In this document: positions 49,129-59,982 of the stretch, one piece after another
How the letters are laid out: each line of letters opens with the position of its first letter
How positions within the stretch are numbered: the first letter of the stretch is position 1
NCBI GenBank assembly: GCA_022605955.1
Contig: JAKCOZ010000015.1
Coordinates: forward strand, 5,461,287 to 5,525,286
Reading direction: 5' to 3'
Length of the DNA: 64,000 bases
From: Rallus limicola
Taxonomy: Eukaryota > Chordata > Aves > Gruiformes > Rallidae
The notes under the pieces: generated by a model
The model's input: the letters and a program-made list of their open reading frames with translations, nothing else
The model's database searches: none
Told to the model about the DNA's origin: nothing
Translations under genes and position numbers: made by a program

Positions 49129-49226
49129 ACACACACACATATATATACACACACATATATATAAATATATATATATTTATGCATATATATATATGCACGT
49201 GTGTGTCTGTGTATAAATATATATAG
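49129..49226. repeat. Palindromic CA/TA/TG compound microsatellite
   Basis: About 98 bases made of (AC)n, (AT)n, (AC)n, (AT)n, then (AT)n and (GT)n blocks. The left half begins with AC repeats and the right half ends with GT repeats, so the tract is broadly self-complementary and could extrude as a cruciform. A 60-codon minus frame across it encodes only an IYIYIYVCVYICVCV run and is an artefact of the repeat. Confidence 0.93.
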
Positions 49227-50250
49227 AATAGATAATTCTGGACTGCATGCTTACATTGTGTTCTCTGTGATCTAGGGCTAAGGCATTTTAGTGATAAATT
49301 TCTGTGTAGTTATTGAGGACTTATATTTTTCCTCAAGTTTGAAATAAAATGTCAGTGTAGCAAAATATTCCATGTAAAATTCAATCCCTTAAAACGAGCA
49401 CATGTGTTTAAAGCACGCGCTGCTGGTAAGGTAGATCTCAGAAGCAGCTGTTCCCTGTCTTTGGTTTATAGATAAAGGGGGCATAACACAAGAAATTAAA
49501 ATATAAAGGGGAAAAATAATTAATTTAAGTATAGGTTGTGTGAAGTCTTTTCTCTCCCTTGGTAAATTAATTTTATTAGCTGCCTTTAAGTTGTATTCCC
49601 ATGTAAATACATGGCTCCCTGCAGTCATGTAAGATTTTTAGGCTTTTTCAAAAAGGGCAAAATGGGTCTCAGAGAAAGAAGCAGCAGAAGGAAAATGGGG
49701 GGAAGTCTGTGCTCTTCAGAGTGGAACAGTTGGGGGTCACCAATTCTGTTTTTTCATCTGCTGGGAATTCTGTGTTGCCTTTAACTGTTGTAAATCTGAG
49801 TGAATCGACTGCATGAAGAGCAGTGAAGAGATGTTTAAATGCTGTATTGCACAGACACACGTGGGGTCACTTTATGTGCTTACCCAGTCCTCATGAAACA
49901 ACTGGCATGTCCCAGGAAGGGATCCTTGAAACAGCATGGACTGAATGCATTATAGGAATAATTTTATATATTTATTTTAAATGCATATATCTTTATTTTG
50001 CAATCTTGCCATCTGGTGGTGTACTCTGGCAATAAAAGCTTGGTTAGGAACCTTTCCTAAGAATCTTCTGTACTTTGGTGAGAAGGATCTTGTGTGCAGA
50101 ATTTAGGAGTGGTTTACAAGTAGTTTTTTAGTGTGCAAATTCAATGTGTTCTTCCTTCCTCAGGTCAGTGTCCCATGTTAGGTACAGTATAGGTTGTGCT
50201 TGTCTCTGCATTAAATGTCTCTGTTTTCCTCCACACTGTGTTTTCCACAG
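49227..50250. other. Non-coding stretch, no gene recognised
   Basis: A+T-rich DNA with featureless short open frames. It ends at an acceptor-like 'gtgttttccacag' directly abutting CR1 copy 5. Confidence 0.5.
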
Positions 50251-50654
50251 ACAGGAGGGTTGACTGCAGACTGAACATGAGCCAGCAGTGTGCCCAGGTG
50301 GCTAGGAAGGCCAATGGCATCTTGGCTTGTGTCAGACACAGCATGGCCAGCAAGTCCAGGGAAGTGATTGTGCCCCTGTACTCAGCATTGGTGAGGCTGC
50401 ACCTTGAGTGCTGGGTTCAGTTTTGGGCTCCTCACTGTAAGAAAGACACTGAGGTCCTGGAGCGAGTCCAGAGAAGCGCAACCAGGCTGGGGAAGGGGCT
50501 GGAGGGCAAATCATCTGAGGAGCAGCTGAGGGAGCTGGGGGTGTTGAGCCTGGAGAAGAGGAGGCTGAGGGGAGACCTTCTCCCCACCTCCACTGACCTG
50601 ACAGGAGGGTGCAGAGAGATGGGTATTGATCTCTTCACCCAAGCTGACAGGTGA
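50251..50654 (+). pseudogene. CR1 ORF2 C-terminal remnant (copy 5)
   Basis: One open frame preserves the segment of CR1 ORF2 that follows the reverse-transcriptase domain. Recognisable blocks are [71 protein letters not shown] and [13 protein letters not shown], in the order expected for the family. The frame ends in a premature stop at 50652-50654. The RT active site and endonuclease domain are absent. The open frame extends upstream to an ATG at 50196, but those residues are flanking DNA, not CR1. Confidence 0.92.
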
Positions 50655-50900
50655 CAGGATGAGGGGGAATGGGCTCAAGCTGCACCAGGGCAGGTGCAGA
50701 TTAGACATTATGATAAAATTATTCACTGGAAAGGTTGTTGGACACTGGAACAGGCTGCCCAGGGAGGGGGTTAGTCACTGACCCTGGATGTATTTAAAAG
50801 ATGGGCAGATAAGGTGCTTAGGGATATGGTTTAGCAGAGGATGGGGTATGTTTGGACTCAATGATCTTAAAGGTCATTTCCAACCTAGTGATTCTGTGAG
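50251..50900 (+). mobile_element. CR1 LINE, longest 3' fragment (copy 5)
   Basis: About 650 bases of CR1 in sense orientation. It begins inside ORF2 ('acaggagggttgactgcag') and passes through 'atgagccagcagtgtgcc', 'ctgtactcagcattggtgag' and 'ctggagcgagtccagagaag'. It continues with 'agcctggagaagaggagg', 'aacaggctgcccagggagg' and 'ttagggatatggtttagc'. The 3' end is 'ggactcaatgatcttaaag' and 'tttccaacctagtgattctg'. A frame-breaking change in the 'ctgacaggtgacaggatgag' region stops ORF2. The 3' tail resembles copy 1 rather than copies 2 and 4, so at least two CR1 subfamilies are present. Confidence 0.97.
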
Positions 50901-52275
50901 GGAAGAGAAAGTTGTGAAATACAGGGTGGTCCTGGAACACTGAGTCATGGCATGGGAATGTCTGAAATAATTGGAGAGAGAGTTTATAAAGGACTCGTGT
51001 TTGTGTCCTGAAATTCCCACGTAAAATTATGCCAGCTGAATTTACCTAAGTTATGGTAAGAACACTCAAGGAGTGTTGTTGTCCCTACAATAGGCAGAAC
51101 AAATCCAAGCTATATGGAACTTAAATCTATTTGGCTAGTTTAATCTTTCATTTGGGCAGGAAGTGGAGACATAGCATCTTTGAAAAAAATGTAAAGGCAG
51201 GAGCACCAGGAAAGCTCTCTCCTCTGTATTGATCCAAGATTAAGCAGGTCTGGTCTTACTGGTGCCTATGTGGGTGAACCCTCATGCATAAAAAAGGTGT
51301 TTTCATGAAGTGTTCAAAGGGCATTAAACACACTGGATACTGCAGTGAAATCCAAGCATGATTTACTAAGGGGTGTGATGAACTTGTCATTAACTGGAAC
51401 TTTTAAGTCAGAAGTGGATGTTTTCTCCAAGAACGTGGCCTCTGCCTGTGCTATATGTTGTTGTTTGACACAAGAGTAGCTGAGTAAAATTCTGTGCCTT
51501 GCATCACCTCATACTGGGGCACAGTTGAACCCTTTTAATATAAAAATTTTGAAATTTTATATAAAAATAAAAAATTCTTTTTTTTATCTGTGTTTATGGT
51601 ATACTGTTGGTGTGTTCATGCGTGGAACACTTGGATCCAGCAGGGCCTCTCTTCCTTGCAGAACTATTTCCTGTGATTTCAGTATGCTGCCTTTGAGTAT
51701 CTAGTATGAGACAAGTCAGAATGTCATTTGTTCATTACATAATGATGACAGCAGAACAGAACCCCTTGCCAGGTGTACTTTAGGACCCCCAGCTCCAGTA
51801 GCCTGTCATCCTCTGCAGTGACCCTCCTGTCTGATCCTATGCAGCACAAAGAGAACAGTGTTTTGCATTTTGTCTCCTCCTGCCCTCTTTAAATTGAGGC
51901 ACAGCAGCAGATACCAAAGACAATACAATGAGCACTGTCCATCTTCTTTGCCTTGCCGTTCATATATGTTTCTTGGCCTTACAGTTCCCACTTTCAGGCC
52001 TCGATCCTCACCTTCCTGGTTAATGTTCTGTATTTATCCTAGTAGTATTGCATATTGATAATGCTGAGTAGCTGTTCTGGAGCAGCTTCACAGCTTGAAG
52101 TGCTGAAGGTTTAGACTTAACCTTCTTCAAGGTGCTATCTATTCAAGGTGATGGGAATTATAATCAGTTGTCAGTCTCCAAAGGACTGAATGCATTAAAA
52201 CCAGTGTTTGTTTACATATATGAGAAGGCTAGTGGACTGCAGTGCTGATAAATGGAAGAGAGAGATTGTTGGGAC
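50901..52275. other. Non-coding stretch, no gene recognised
   Basis: Unique-looking DNA. A 24-base A+T palindrome, 'tataaaaatttt' against 'gaaattttatata', sits at 51539-51562. No gene or transposon is recognised. Confidence 0.5.
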
Positions 52276-52420
52276 AACAAAACTGTAAAGGACTTCATAT
52301 GGGAATATCTTTAGGAGAGAACAACAGCTACCTCTGTAAAGAAATAACCGTTACGTGGTGGGACAAAAATCCCAGGAGGAGCCTTACCTTCTGCAGGTCT
52401 AAGCTATTACTATAGATCTT
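52276..52420 (-). repeat. Unrecognised repeat, left copy of inverted pair
   Basis: The bases 52276-52357 are the reverse complement of 55399-55480 with 4 differences in 82 positions by hand alignment. Shared words include 'aaggacttcatatgggaat' here and 'attcccatatgaagtcctt' there. Beyond a gap of about 12 bases the similarity continues ('gatttttgtc' and 'ggtaaggctcct' in reverse) to about 52390, and more weakly to 52420. It matches no repeat family I can name. It may be a dispersed repeat inserted twice or the arms of one larger element. Orientation is given relative to the right copy. Confidence 0.85.
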
Positions 52421-55319
52421 TGGTCACAGAGTTAGACCTTTTTAGTCACATTATTTTACTGCAAAATGTCTGTAACTATTTATGACACTAGATGTTTGCT
52501 CTTGGATCTCTTTCTCCTGTGGGATATCCTTTAGATCAATCCTCGTTTGTTCTATTAATTTGCTTAATTCTCTGGGGCTTGTCAAGTCTAATAATATCTC
52601 TTCTTTCTTCCAGTTTTAAAATCAAGATTGATTAACCAACACAAGAAGTCCTGACTGGTGATGTGACTTGGAACCTTGTTTATGAAGCACTCGTTCATTT
52701 TTACAGGACACCAGCACTGTGAGTTGTTTTTTCCTTTTTTTTTCCCCCCCCTTAAAATTAAATCTCAGTCATTTTAACTTAATAGAAATTCTGGAAAATA
52801 GAAAATTCCTGAGGAATTTAACTCACTGATACATAAGATCTTGATTTTTGGCTTAGTTATACCAGCAAAGCAATCAGATGTGCTCTATTTGTTTTACCGT
52901 ACTATTAATTGGAGATTTCTTCCATGCAAAAACGCTTCACATAATTTAAGGAGAACTTCCCTTAAAAGGGAAAGCAGGGGAGCAACCTGCTTTCTCTTTA
53001 CGTTGCACTGTATAAAGTGTGGGAGTAGTGACGGTGACAAATGTGTGTTCTAGATGGCAGTCAGAATGGATTTTATCATGGCCAGTGCTGCAACTCCAGG
53101 GCAGAGATTGTAAAGTAAACAGAGGAGGAGGTTGCGGGGCAGCCTAATGACCCCTACACAGACAGGTAGCTCTAGCAGAGCTTGAGATTCCCCCCACCTC
53201 CAGGACTCCAAGATTTGGCACTCAATAATGCTTCCACTCTTCTTAAGACAGTACCAACTGTATAGTCTTAGTTTATAATCCAGGTATGGGAATGCATAAG
53301 TGAAAGTTCCAGCTGCACCATTGCACAGCTTAACTATTTTAGTGTTCTAACATCTTGAGCCATGTTGTATAAGCTAAAACTTAATAAACTATTAGATGCA
53401 GGTGAGGTGCTGCTAAGTACAGCATTGTGCTGAATGTGGCATGAATTTTCCCTTTTCCAGTTCTGTGAAAATACTCTGCCTCACCAGTGGCAAGGTTTCT
53501 GTAGTCAGGTGGTGGGTTTCTTGGGGTTTTTTCACTGTGGAATTTTGAAAGCAATAAATTGACATGATGTTCCACACAGACTAGCAGGAATCCTGGTACA
53601 GGGCAGCACCAGGTTATTTCAAGACTTTCTTTAGTTACAGCTGCACTAGCAGTCAGGCAGCTTGGATTGACTGGATGTTATAATCACCTTAAAATGAAGT
53701 TGCCCGGCTTGCTCTGAATGCATGAAAATAGCATTATTTTTTTAAGTGGAAGGAAGAAGTTGGTGTTTGTTCTGGACTTTCTGTGCAATAGTAAGTGTTC
53801 TAGTCAGTTGCAGGTGGTGATAAAATAACTGTCCAGTCTGTATTTCATTTATTACCTTTCTTTTTACTGAAGGTTCATTAACCAAAAAGGGAAAGTGAGG
53901 TCTAACATTCAAGCAATTATAGAAAAAGGAGAAATAGCACTTACTGCCTACTAACTAAATCTTGGACTTAGGAAATAGCAGAACCTATAAAGAAGAGTTA
54001 ATAAGTATTTACTCTTAGAGTTTTGTACAGTAAAGTATTTTTTAATCACAGTAATAAATATATTCCCAGTATGGTAATGAGATAGCTTAACAAGCTATTG
54101 GGAAAGATAAAGCATCACACTTGCTCTTCTTGAACAGATAAACATAGGAAACAAAAATATAGCAAGAGTACTCTTCCCTTGCAAAAGTAAGCAGACTTAA
54201 AGCTTGATATGAAAACCAGAAATAAATAAATAAAAACTGCTGAGATAAAAAGGCTTTGCAAGTTTACTATGAGTGATTAAGCAAGTTTTCCATGACTTGA
54301 AGTTCTGTGGAGCTGCAAAAACTACGTTTTATACTGTATGGCAAAAACCTAAAAATAACTGTTGAGCTTTGACATTTACAAAAAGTGTTATACTATACAG
54401 AATGGGACTTGCACACCTTAAACATTACATAATATTCTGAATACATTAATGTGGATAGAAATTATTCAAGGATGTGGTCTCTATTGTCACTCCTCATTTC
54501 CAGATGAATTTGCCCTAGGGTGATGGGCTCATCAGTGGTTCTCACACACAAATGTTTGATAGGCCCTTTTATTTAAAAGTAATCTCACTTAATGTGAAAT
54601 TGCTCTTCTACTTACATTTTTTCAGTGTAGAGAACAATGAAAACATGGTCACAATGGCTATGTTGGCAACTATCTCCCACTTACAACACGTGCAGTTGTT
54701 AAGCAGTACTCCTTGCTGACCTCAGTCTTTGGCTCTAGGAGTTTGCAGAAGGTTTTTATGGGTGCTATAAGCTGGGCAGACCAAGTATTGTGCTTGTCTT
54801 TCAAAATACTAGAGATTCAAGCTTTTTTCTCCCCCTCCCCAGCCTCTTTAAACAGTCTGTAATCTATTTGTCAGACATTGAAATGTCTGTAAGAGACTGA
54901 AGAGCTGAGACAGACCTTCTTGAGAGGGCACTTTGCTAGTCATTCAGCTATTTACAAAAAAAAAAAAAAGCTGCCTCAAGGGGTTTTTTTACTTATTTTG
55001 CAAAGAAATAGGAAGAGTTGGAAATGCTAGGATTTTTTGCTATTTTTTAATATATTACACAGTATTTTTAATTTCTGTTGTGGAAGGCAAGCTGCCAGGC
55101 ACAGTCACTCAACTTAATATCCCTGTTAAATTAAAAAATTGTAAAATTCCCGAACAAACCTTCCTAAAGACCTCTCTGTCTTTAGCTTCAAATACTGTTC
55201 TAGAAAGATACTGTGTGCTTGGTGTGTCACTGTTGTTTCCCTTCCTTTGGAACCAGAGCTGAGGTAACATAAGATGTTACTTGTTTCCACTCATGCACAC
55301 AAGGCATCCGGTCGGCTTA
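52421..55319. other. Spacer between the inverted copies; no gene recognised
   Basis: A+T-rich DNA. A pyrimidine tract (T and C runs) is at 52725-52753 and an A14 run at 54956-54969. The longest frame is 109 codons (54933-55262 plus). It starts across the poly-A run, has a hydrophobic segment (IFCYFLIYYTVFLISVV) and ends just before the right repeat copy. No transposase or RT motif is recognised, so I see no evidence that the spacer is the body of an autonomous transposon. Confidence 0.5.
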
Positions 55320-55480
55320 GATCTTAACATAAGCATTAGATACCTGTGAGCAGGAGGTAAGGCTCCTCTCTGGGATTTTTGTCTGGTGATGCTATCAGCA
55401 CGTAAGGGTTATTTCTTTACAGAGGTAACTGTTGTTCCCTCCTAAAGATATTCCCATATGAAGTCCTTTAGAGTTTTGTT
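55320..55480 (+). repeat. Unrecognised repeat, right copy of inverted pair
   Basis: Partner of the left copy, in opposite orientation and about 3 kb away. The core 55399-55480 ('cacgtaagggttatttcttt' to 'agttttgtt') matches 78 of 82 bases. 55355-55384 ('aggtaaggctcctct' and 'gggatttttgtc') matches after a small indel, and 55320-55354 shows weaker similarity. This copy carries about 12 extra bases ('tggtgatgctat' region) absent from the left copy. Confidence 0.85.
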
Positions 55481-57740
55481 TTGTCATTCTTGTGATTTAA
55501 GGGGAAGATACTTTGGGCTGCTATGTTTTTCCTGTACTACAGAATTAGATATTAGTTGTAACTGAGAATGAAGAAGCTGAAGGGATGGCTTTGTCCTTAG
55601 TACTAGGTGCATCTACGCCTGCGTTTCACTGGCCTGTAACTGCAGGGCCTGGGGAAGCCACTGAATCTTCTGGCCTTGCAAATAGTTGCGATGACCTTTG
55701 TCAAACTCTGCTCGTGGAACTTCTTCCATCTGCACTGGAGGAAAAGAGTTGTAACAGCAAAGTGTGGGGTTGCTGGTCTCGCTTTGTTACGGTTCTTCAG
55801 CACAGCGATGGTTGGGCACAAATGATACTCGGCTCACCCCAAATGACTGCATGTATGTCAACAAAATTTGTTTGTATAGGTTTGATGTCAGAGATGACAG
55901 GCCTATCCATCTATTTCTGCGTTCCTTTTCCTGGGGTTGTTTCCTGTGTTTTGAAGGGGAAGAGGAAAACGTTCCATTAACTTGTTTGCTGTGTTAGATA
56001 TTCCTGTGTGAATACAGTGTTATTCATTCAGAGAAGTTGTGCAGAATCAGAATACATCTGTGCCTGTAATTACCTGTACAGGAGTCTATTTCTGCACAGC
56101 TAAATTAAAAAAATATAAATATCTGTGAATATATCTGAATTCTTCCCTCTTGCAAAATCAAACTACTTTTAATTAAATAATCTTTTCCCACTGTCTGAAG
56201 TTGGTGACATTTTATGACTGTGGTTACCACTTCATTTAGTTTTGTGTTATTTTTGGAAGTCAGTAGTGGTAATATCACAACAGAACTTCTGCAATTCAGT
56301 GAAGGGGCAACAGCAGACAGTATCCAGCTTTTGCCCAGGGCTTCTCATTGGTAAACCTTGAAGTGCATTTGAAAAATTATGGTTTCTTATCATATTGTTC
56401 TGATGGCCACTATGGTCCTGAAAGATTAGCCAGCATCCTGGTGCCAACTTGGTTTCATGTATTCTCTTGACTAAGCATCACAGTATACTGACATCACGGT
56501 ATGCTGACTCTTCTGAGCAGTATATTAAGAGCAAACAAGCAAAACAAATCCAACACCCCAAACAAACAAAAGAACTTAGTAGAATAAAATTAAGGATTTT
56601 TTATTTTTGAAACAGAAAAAAAAAGCTCAATTCTTGCTGTATTGAGTCATGTGCTGTTCACATTATTCATTGGATTTGAAGCTGTTAAATGTGAAGTTTG
56701 TAACATCAGTTCGGTTTTTGCTTTTATTATTGACTGTTACCTTGGAGTCGAAATATTCTCATCTGTCTTGGTGTGAATTAGTTACTGAAAATCAGAGGAG
56801 CCATCAGTGCAAGTACCTGGCTTTGATTCCGGGGCTGTGCACGTGCCAGTTGTCTGGTAAAGAGTAGGGTGGGCGGCTGTGCTCCACAGGGCTTTAGGAA
56901 ATGGAGTGAGGTTAGGAGGAGTGAATAATCAGGTGAGACTTCAGTAAACACTAAAGTGTCTGGAGAAAACGGGACCCATCACTCAGGAGGTGTCATTACT
57001 GCCTCTGGATGCAAGCCGCAGCCTGGCCCTAATCTGATGATTTGACTTGTGTGGGCCTGTGTGGGCTAGGCAGGGCAGTTCCTGGTGTGTCAGGGAAATC
57101 ATGTTTCCAGGGGATTTTTTTTATAGATTAGGACACAAATGAAAGGTTTTTATTTTAAATCACATTTTAATACTGTAGTACTGATATAATTATTTTGCTC
57201 TTCCTTATTACTTTAGATACAAACTTCTCTAATTTAAAAATGTTTCAAATATTATGAAAAAGATTACCATTTTCTAGAAATAATTTAAATTATCTTTATA
57301 AGACTTATAATTAGTTTGTAACTGATATATCGTATTTTTACATGTTGAGGATGATCTTAATTTTGTCTTTTCTATTTGTATTTGTTTACTGCCACTAGAA
57401 CAGCTACACTGTGGGGTGATATTTGACCAAATTTAAACGCTGAGTTGTATGTTATGAGGGGCCTTTGGTAGCGCGCTGCTCAGTAATCTCAGTGAGAAGC
57501 ACTTACTCCATACTGGTGCAGTGCCTGCTTCCATAAGGCCTAACAGGAGTCCCAGCACACTGGCCTCCGCTGAGTAAAGGTAACCTGCTCCAGAGAGTAG
57601 CCATGAGTGACAGATTTCTCTTTACTTGGAAACAATCCTGGACAGTACCAATAAATTGGAGTCCATGAGCAGGCACCCTCCATGGGTGTGAAATTCATGT
57701 CTGCTGTTTGGTTTAGTGCTTGGATGTTTTTTCTTGGCAG

Positions 57741-57761
57741 GCTCCTTTATGATACATATTT
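57741..57761 (+). other. Candidate 21-nt microexon
   Basis: The acceptor 'gttttttcttggcag' (AG at 57739-57740) and the full-consensus donor 'gtaagtatg' at 57762 bracket 21 bases, a multiple of three. Phase 0 contains a TGA, but the next phase is open (LLYDTYF-type reading across the junctions). Microexons of 3-27 nt are known in vertebrate neuronal genes. A chance pairing cannot be excluded. Confidence 0.15.
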
Positions 57762-59440
57762 GTAAGTATGTTACTGGGCTTTTACTGGTTTCTCACTCTT
57801 CCCAGAGCTCTTGGAGCCCACATTAATGCTTTTCTGCTGGGTTCTCCCTAATAGAAGGCATACAAACGTGTAGTTTCTTAATGTGACACCACAAAGTGCA
57901 GAGTACAATTCAAATGCTAATATGTAGAAACTAAATCTCACAAAGGAGATGTGTAACACTTGTCTTTATTCAATGTGTTTTAAAGGCCGTGTGCCAAATC
58001 TTGCTTGACACACTAAGCATACCACGTGCTGCAGTTTTACCCCTTGGAAGCAGAGAAGCATTTCATTTTGTATCCCATGAAAAAGTGAGGCTTCTTTGCC
58101 TGGCCCTGCTTTGCTCATCCCTCCACTTTCTCCCTGATTCCCATGTTAAATTTCCCTTTTTCAGGGAGGAACTGTGAACTGAATATATCTAGCAGAAACT
58201 GGACTGTGGTTTTTTTCCCTGCTGCTTTCGTTTTACCTCCTTCCCCTGTGCTGGAAAATCTCCTCAATTACAGTTGTGCTCTTCTCCCCTCCCTTTCAAT
58301 TTGCCATACAAGTGTAGCTCCTTGCAGAGATTAGGTCTGGCTCTTTTTAGACCAAATGCTAGTTCTTTTTCCTGGTTATTATTAGAACATGTATTTTCCT
58401 TGTGCATCTTGTTTAGCTGCTTTACCTTTTAAGACTGTGCTTTGCCTGCTGTTATTCATGGTTGTTGGAGTTCCACTGACTTCACTGAATTGTTACTCTT
58501 GTATGAACAGAGCAGATAATTCTCCGTTTGCATTGTTGGATCCACTCATCTTCTGTTGTGATCATATCCGTTTTTCCCTGGAGGATTCATCTAAGCCAGT
58601 AACATTAATGCCTTTCTGGGATGGGCGTTTGGTGCTTAGCAGCTTTTGCAGAGTTGTGTAATCCACTGCACTTCCTCAGCTCTTTCTTCAGGCCAGAGAG
58701 TCTTGCAGAGAAGCAGATGGAACTGGGGAAGAGTTTGCATCCAGCACAAGATGATGTGACCTCTTTTGCCACACTCCCCTCCTCATCCCGGCCCCGCTGG
58801 TGGTGGTCACCTGCGCAGTGTCTCAAGCTTGGCCCTGGCTTCAGGCTCCTCACATCTTAGTTCCTTCTGTTTCTCTCTAGTATTATGGAATCCAGGGTTT
58901 GAGGTTTTTGGATTCTCAATCATTGGTGCTGTCTGTTTGGATGGACTGAGCGACAGTCTTAGAGCTTGTTTTTGGTTTCTCAGAATCTCTCTCTGCAGAT
59001 GTCAGTGCTTCAGCACTGAGTGAAGTGATGATTCGCTTTTTATGTATGCAAGCAACACATGGTCTGCAGCCAGCTACTTAAACTCACAAAATATTTAAGA
59101 ATAGGTTTAAATGCAAGGTTTTACAGAAAATGCAAATTTATTACTTATTACTTTTCATTCGATTCTCGTGATAGATTTCTGGAGAGTGCTCTGAGGCTTT
59201 ATTTTCTGGTGCTATCGCTCCTTTGCCTTCATGCTTATGCTAATTTTCTTTCTTTGCCTGAGCCCCATAACACTTGTTATCAGGAGCTACAATTTCCTGC
59301 CACCTGTGGTGGAATATATTTCTTCATTATAAGCTTTTTTCCTGCTTCCTCAAGTTTTATGTTTGATTAGCTGCTATGAAATTTGCTTGTCCCGTGAAAC
59401 TTAATCGTGTGACAGATATGAAGATTGCTGCTTCTAGTGC

Positions 59441-59470
59441 CAGTTCCTGGTACCAGAACTGAACTGGTAC
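59441..59470. repeat. Overlapping short palindromes
   Basis: 'cagttc' and 'gaactg' flank 'ctggtacca' (59441-59461). The right part also pairs as 'gtaccag' with 'ctggtac' (59450-59470). Two alternative hairpins therefore share the middle segment. Function is unknown; it could be coincidence. Confidence 0.6.
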
Positions 59471-59875
59471 TAAGTCTAATGCAAGAGAATGTGGTGGAAG
59501 GTGGGTTTGTAGGGTTTGGTTTGATTTGGGTGCGTAGTGGTTTGGTTGGTTGGGAAAGAGCACTGAAAAGGCTGAAGCTCAGTTCGGTGTTTCACCTGAA
59601 TTAAACCGAAATGTAGAAGAGATCACAGATTTTTGTTCTGAGTTTGGTAAACATTTTCTTTTTGCCATCTGCAGCAACTTCAAATCTCTGATTTAGCTGC
59701 TATTATATTTTAAAGGGCCTCTTTAAAAATGTGAAGGTAAGCAGAAGTTCACTGCTCCTAACTGAATCTTCATGGAAGTGATGTAGTGTGTGTATCCTCC
59801 TGCCTGGATCAGAACAGAACTAATTACATCTGCTGCTGGCTTTATAAATGCAAATATTTATCTTGCTCTTGTCCA

Positions 59876-59982
59876 TTAAATTGACTTTTTAATACTCAAA
59901 GAAACCCACAACTTTTCATCACAGGAACAGCTGTCCAACACCTCATCTGTAGTAGGTAGTTTCTTATCTCCATCAACATCAT
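59876..59982 (-). other. Candidate minus-strand terminal exon (unrecognised)
   Basis: On the minus strand a pyrimidine-rich acceptor ('ttttttcttcttattgcag', AG at the complement of 59983-59984) leads into an open frame. It reads as an acidic segment (DDVDGDKKLPTTDEVLDSC) followed by CDEKLWVSLSIKKSI and a stop at 59876-59878. The change from a hydrophobic, intron-like upstream reading to this charged segment exactly at the acceptor is what makes it plausible. I recognise no protein family. It would be the last coding exon of a gene running leftwards, or chance. Confidence 0.25.

Larger units (their letters stand above)
55481..59875. other. Non-coding stretch, no gene recognised
   Basis: The 131-codon plus frame at 55585-55980 starts at an ATG but has no recognisable domain, and about one frame of this length is expected by chance in a window of this size and composition. 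A 21-nt splice-bounded segment is at 57741-57761. A+T-rich DNA dominates 57100-57400, with G+C-richer patches near 56850-57050 and 58700-58850. Confidence 0.5.

Noticed and set aside
54531..54548. hAT/Charlie-type terminal repeat ('cagtggttctcac')
   Set aside because: The match breaks after about 12 bases, and no inverted partner or target-site duplication is seen nearby.
55585..55980. 131-codon plus-strand open frame starting at ATG
   Set aside because: Roughly one such frame is expected by chance. The sequence has no recognisable motif and no promoter or splice context.
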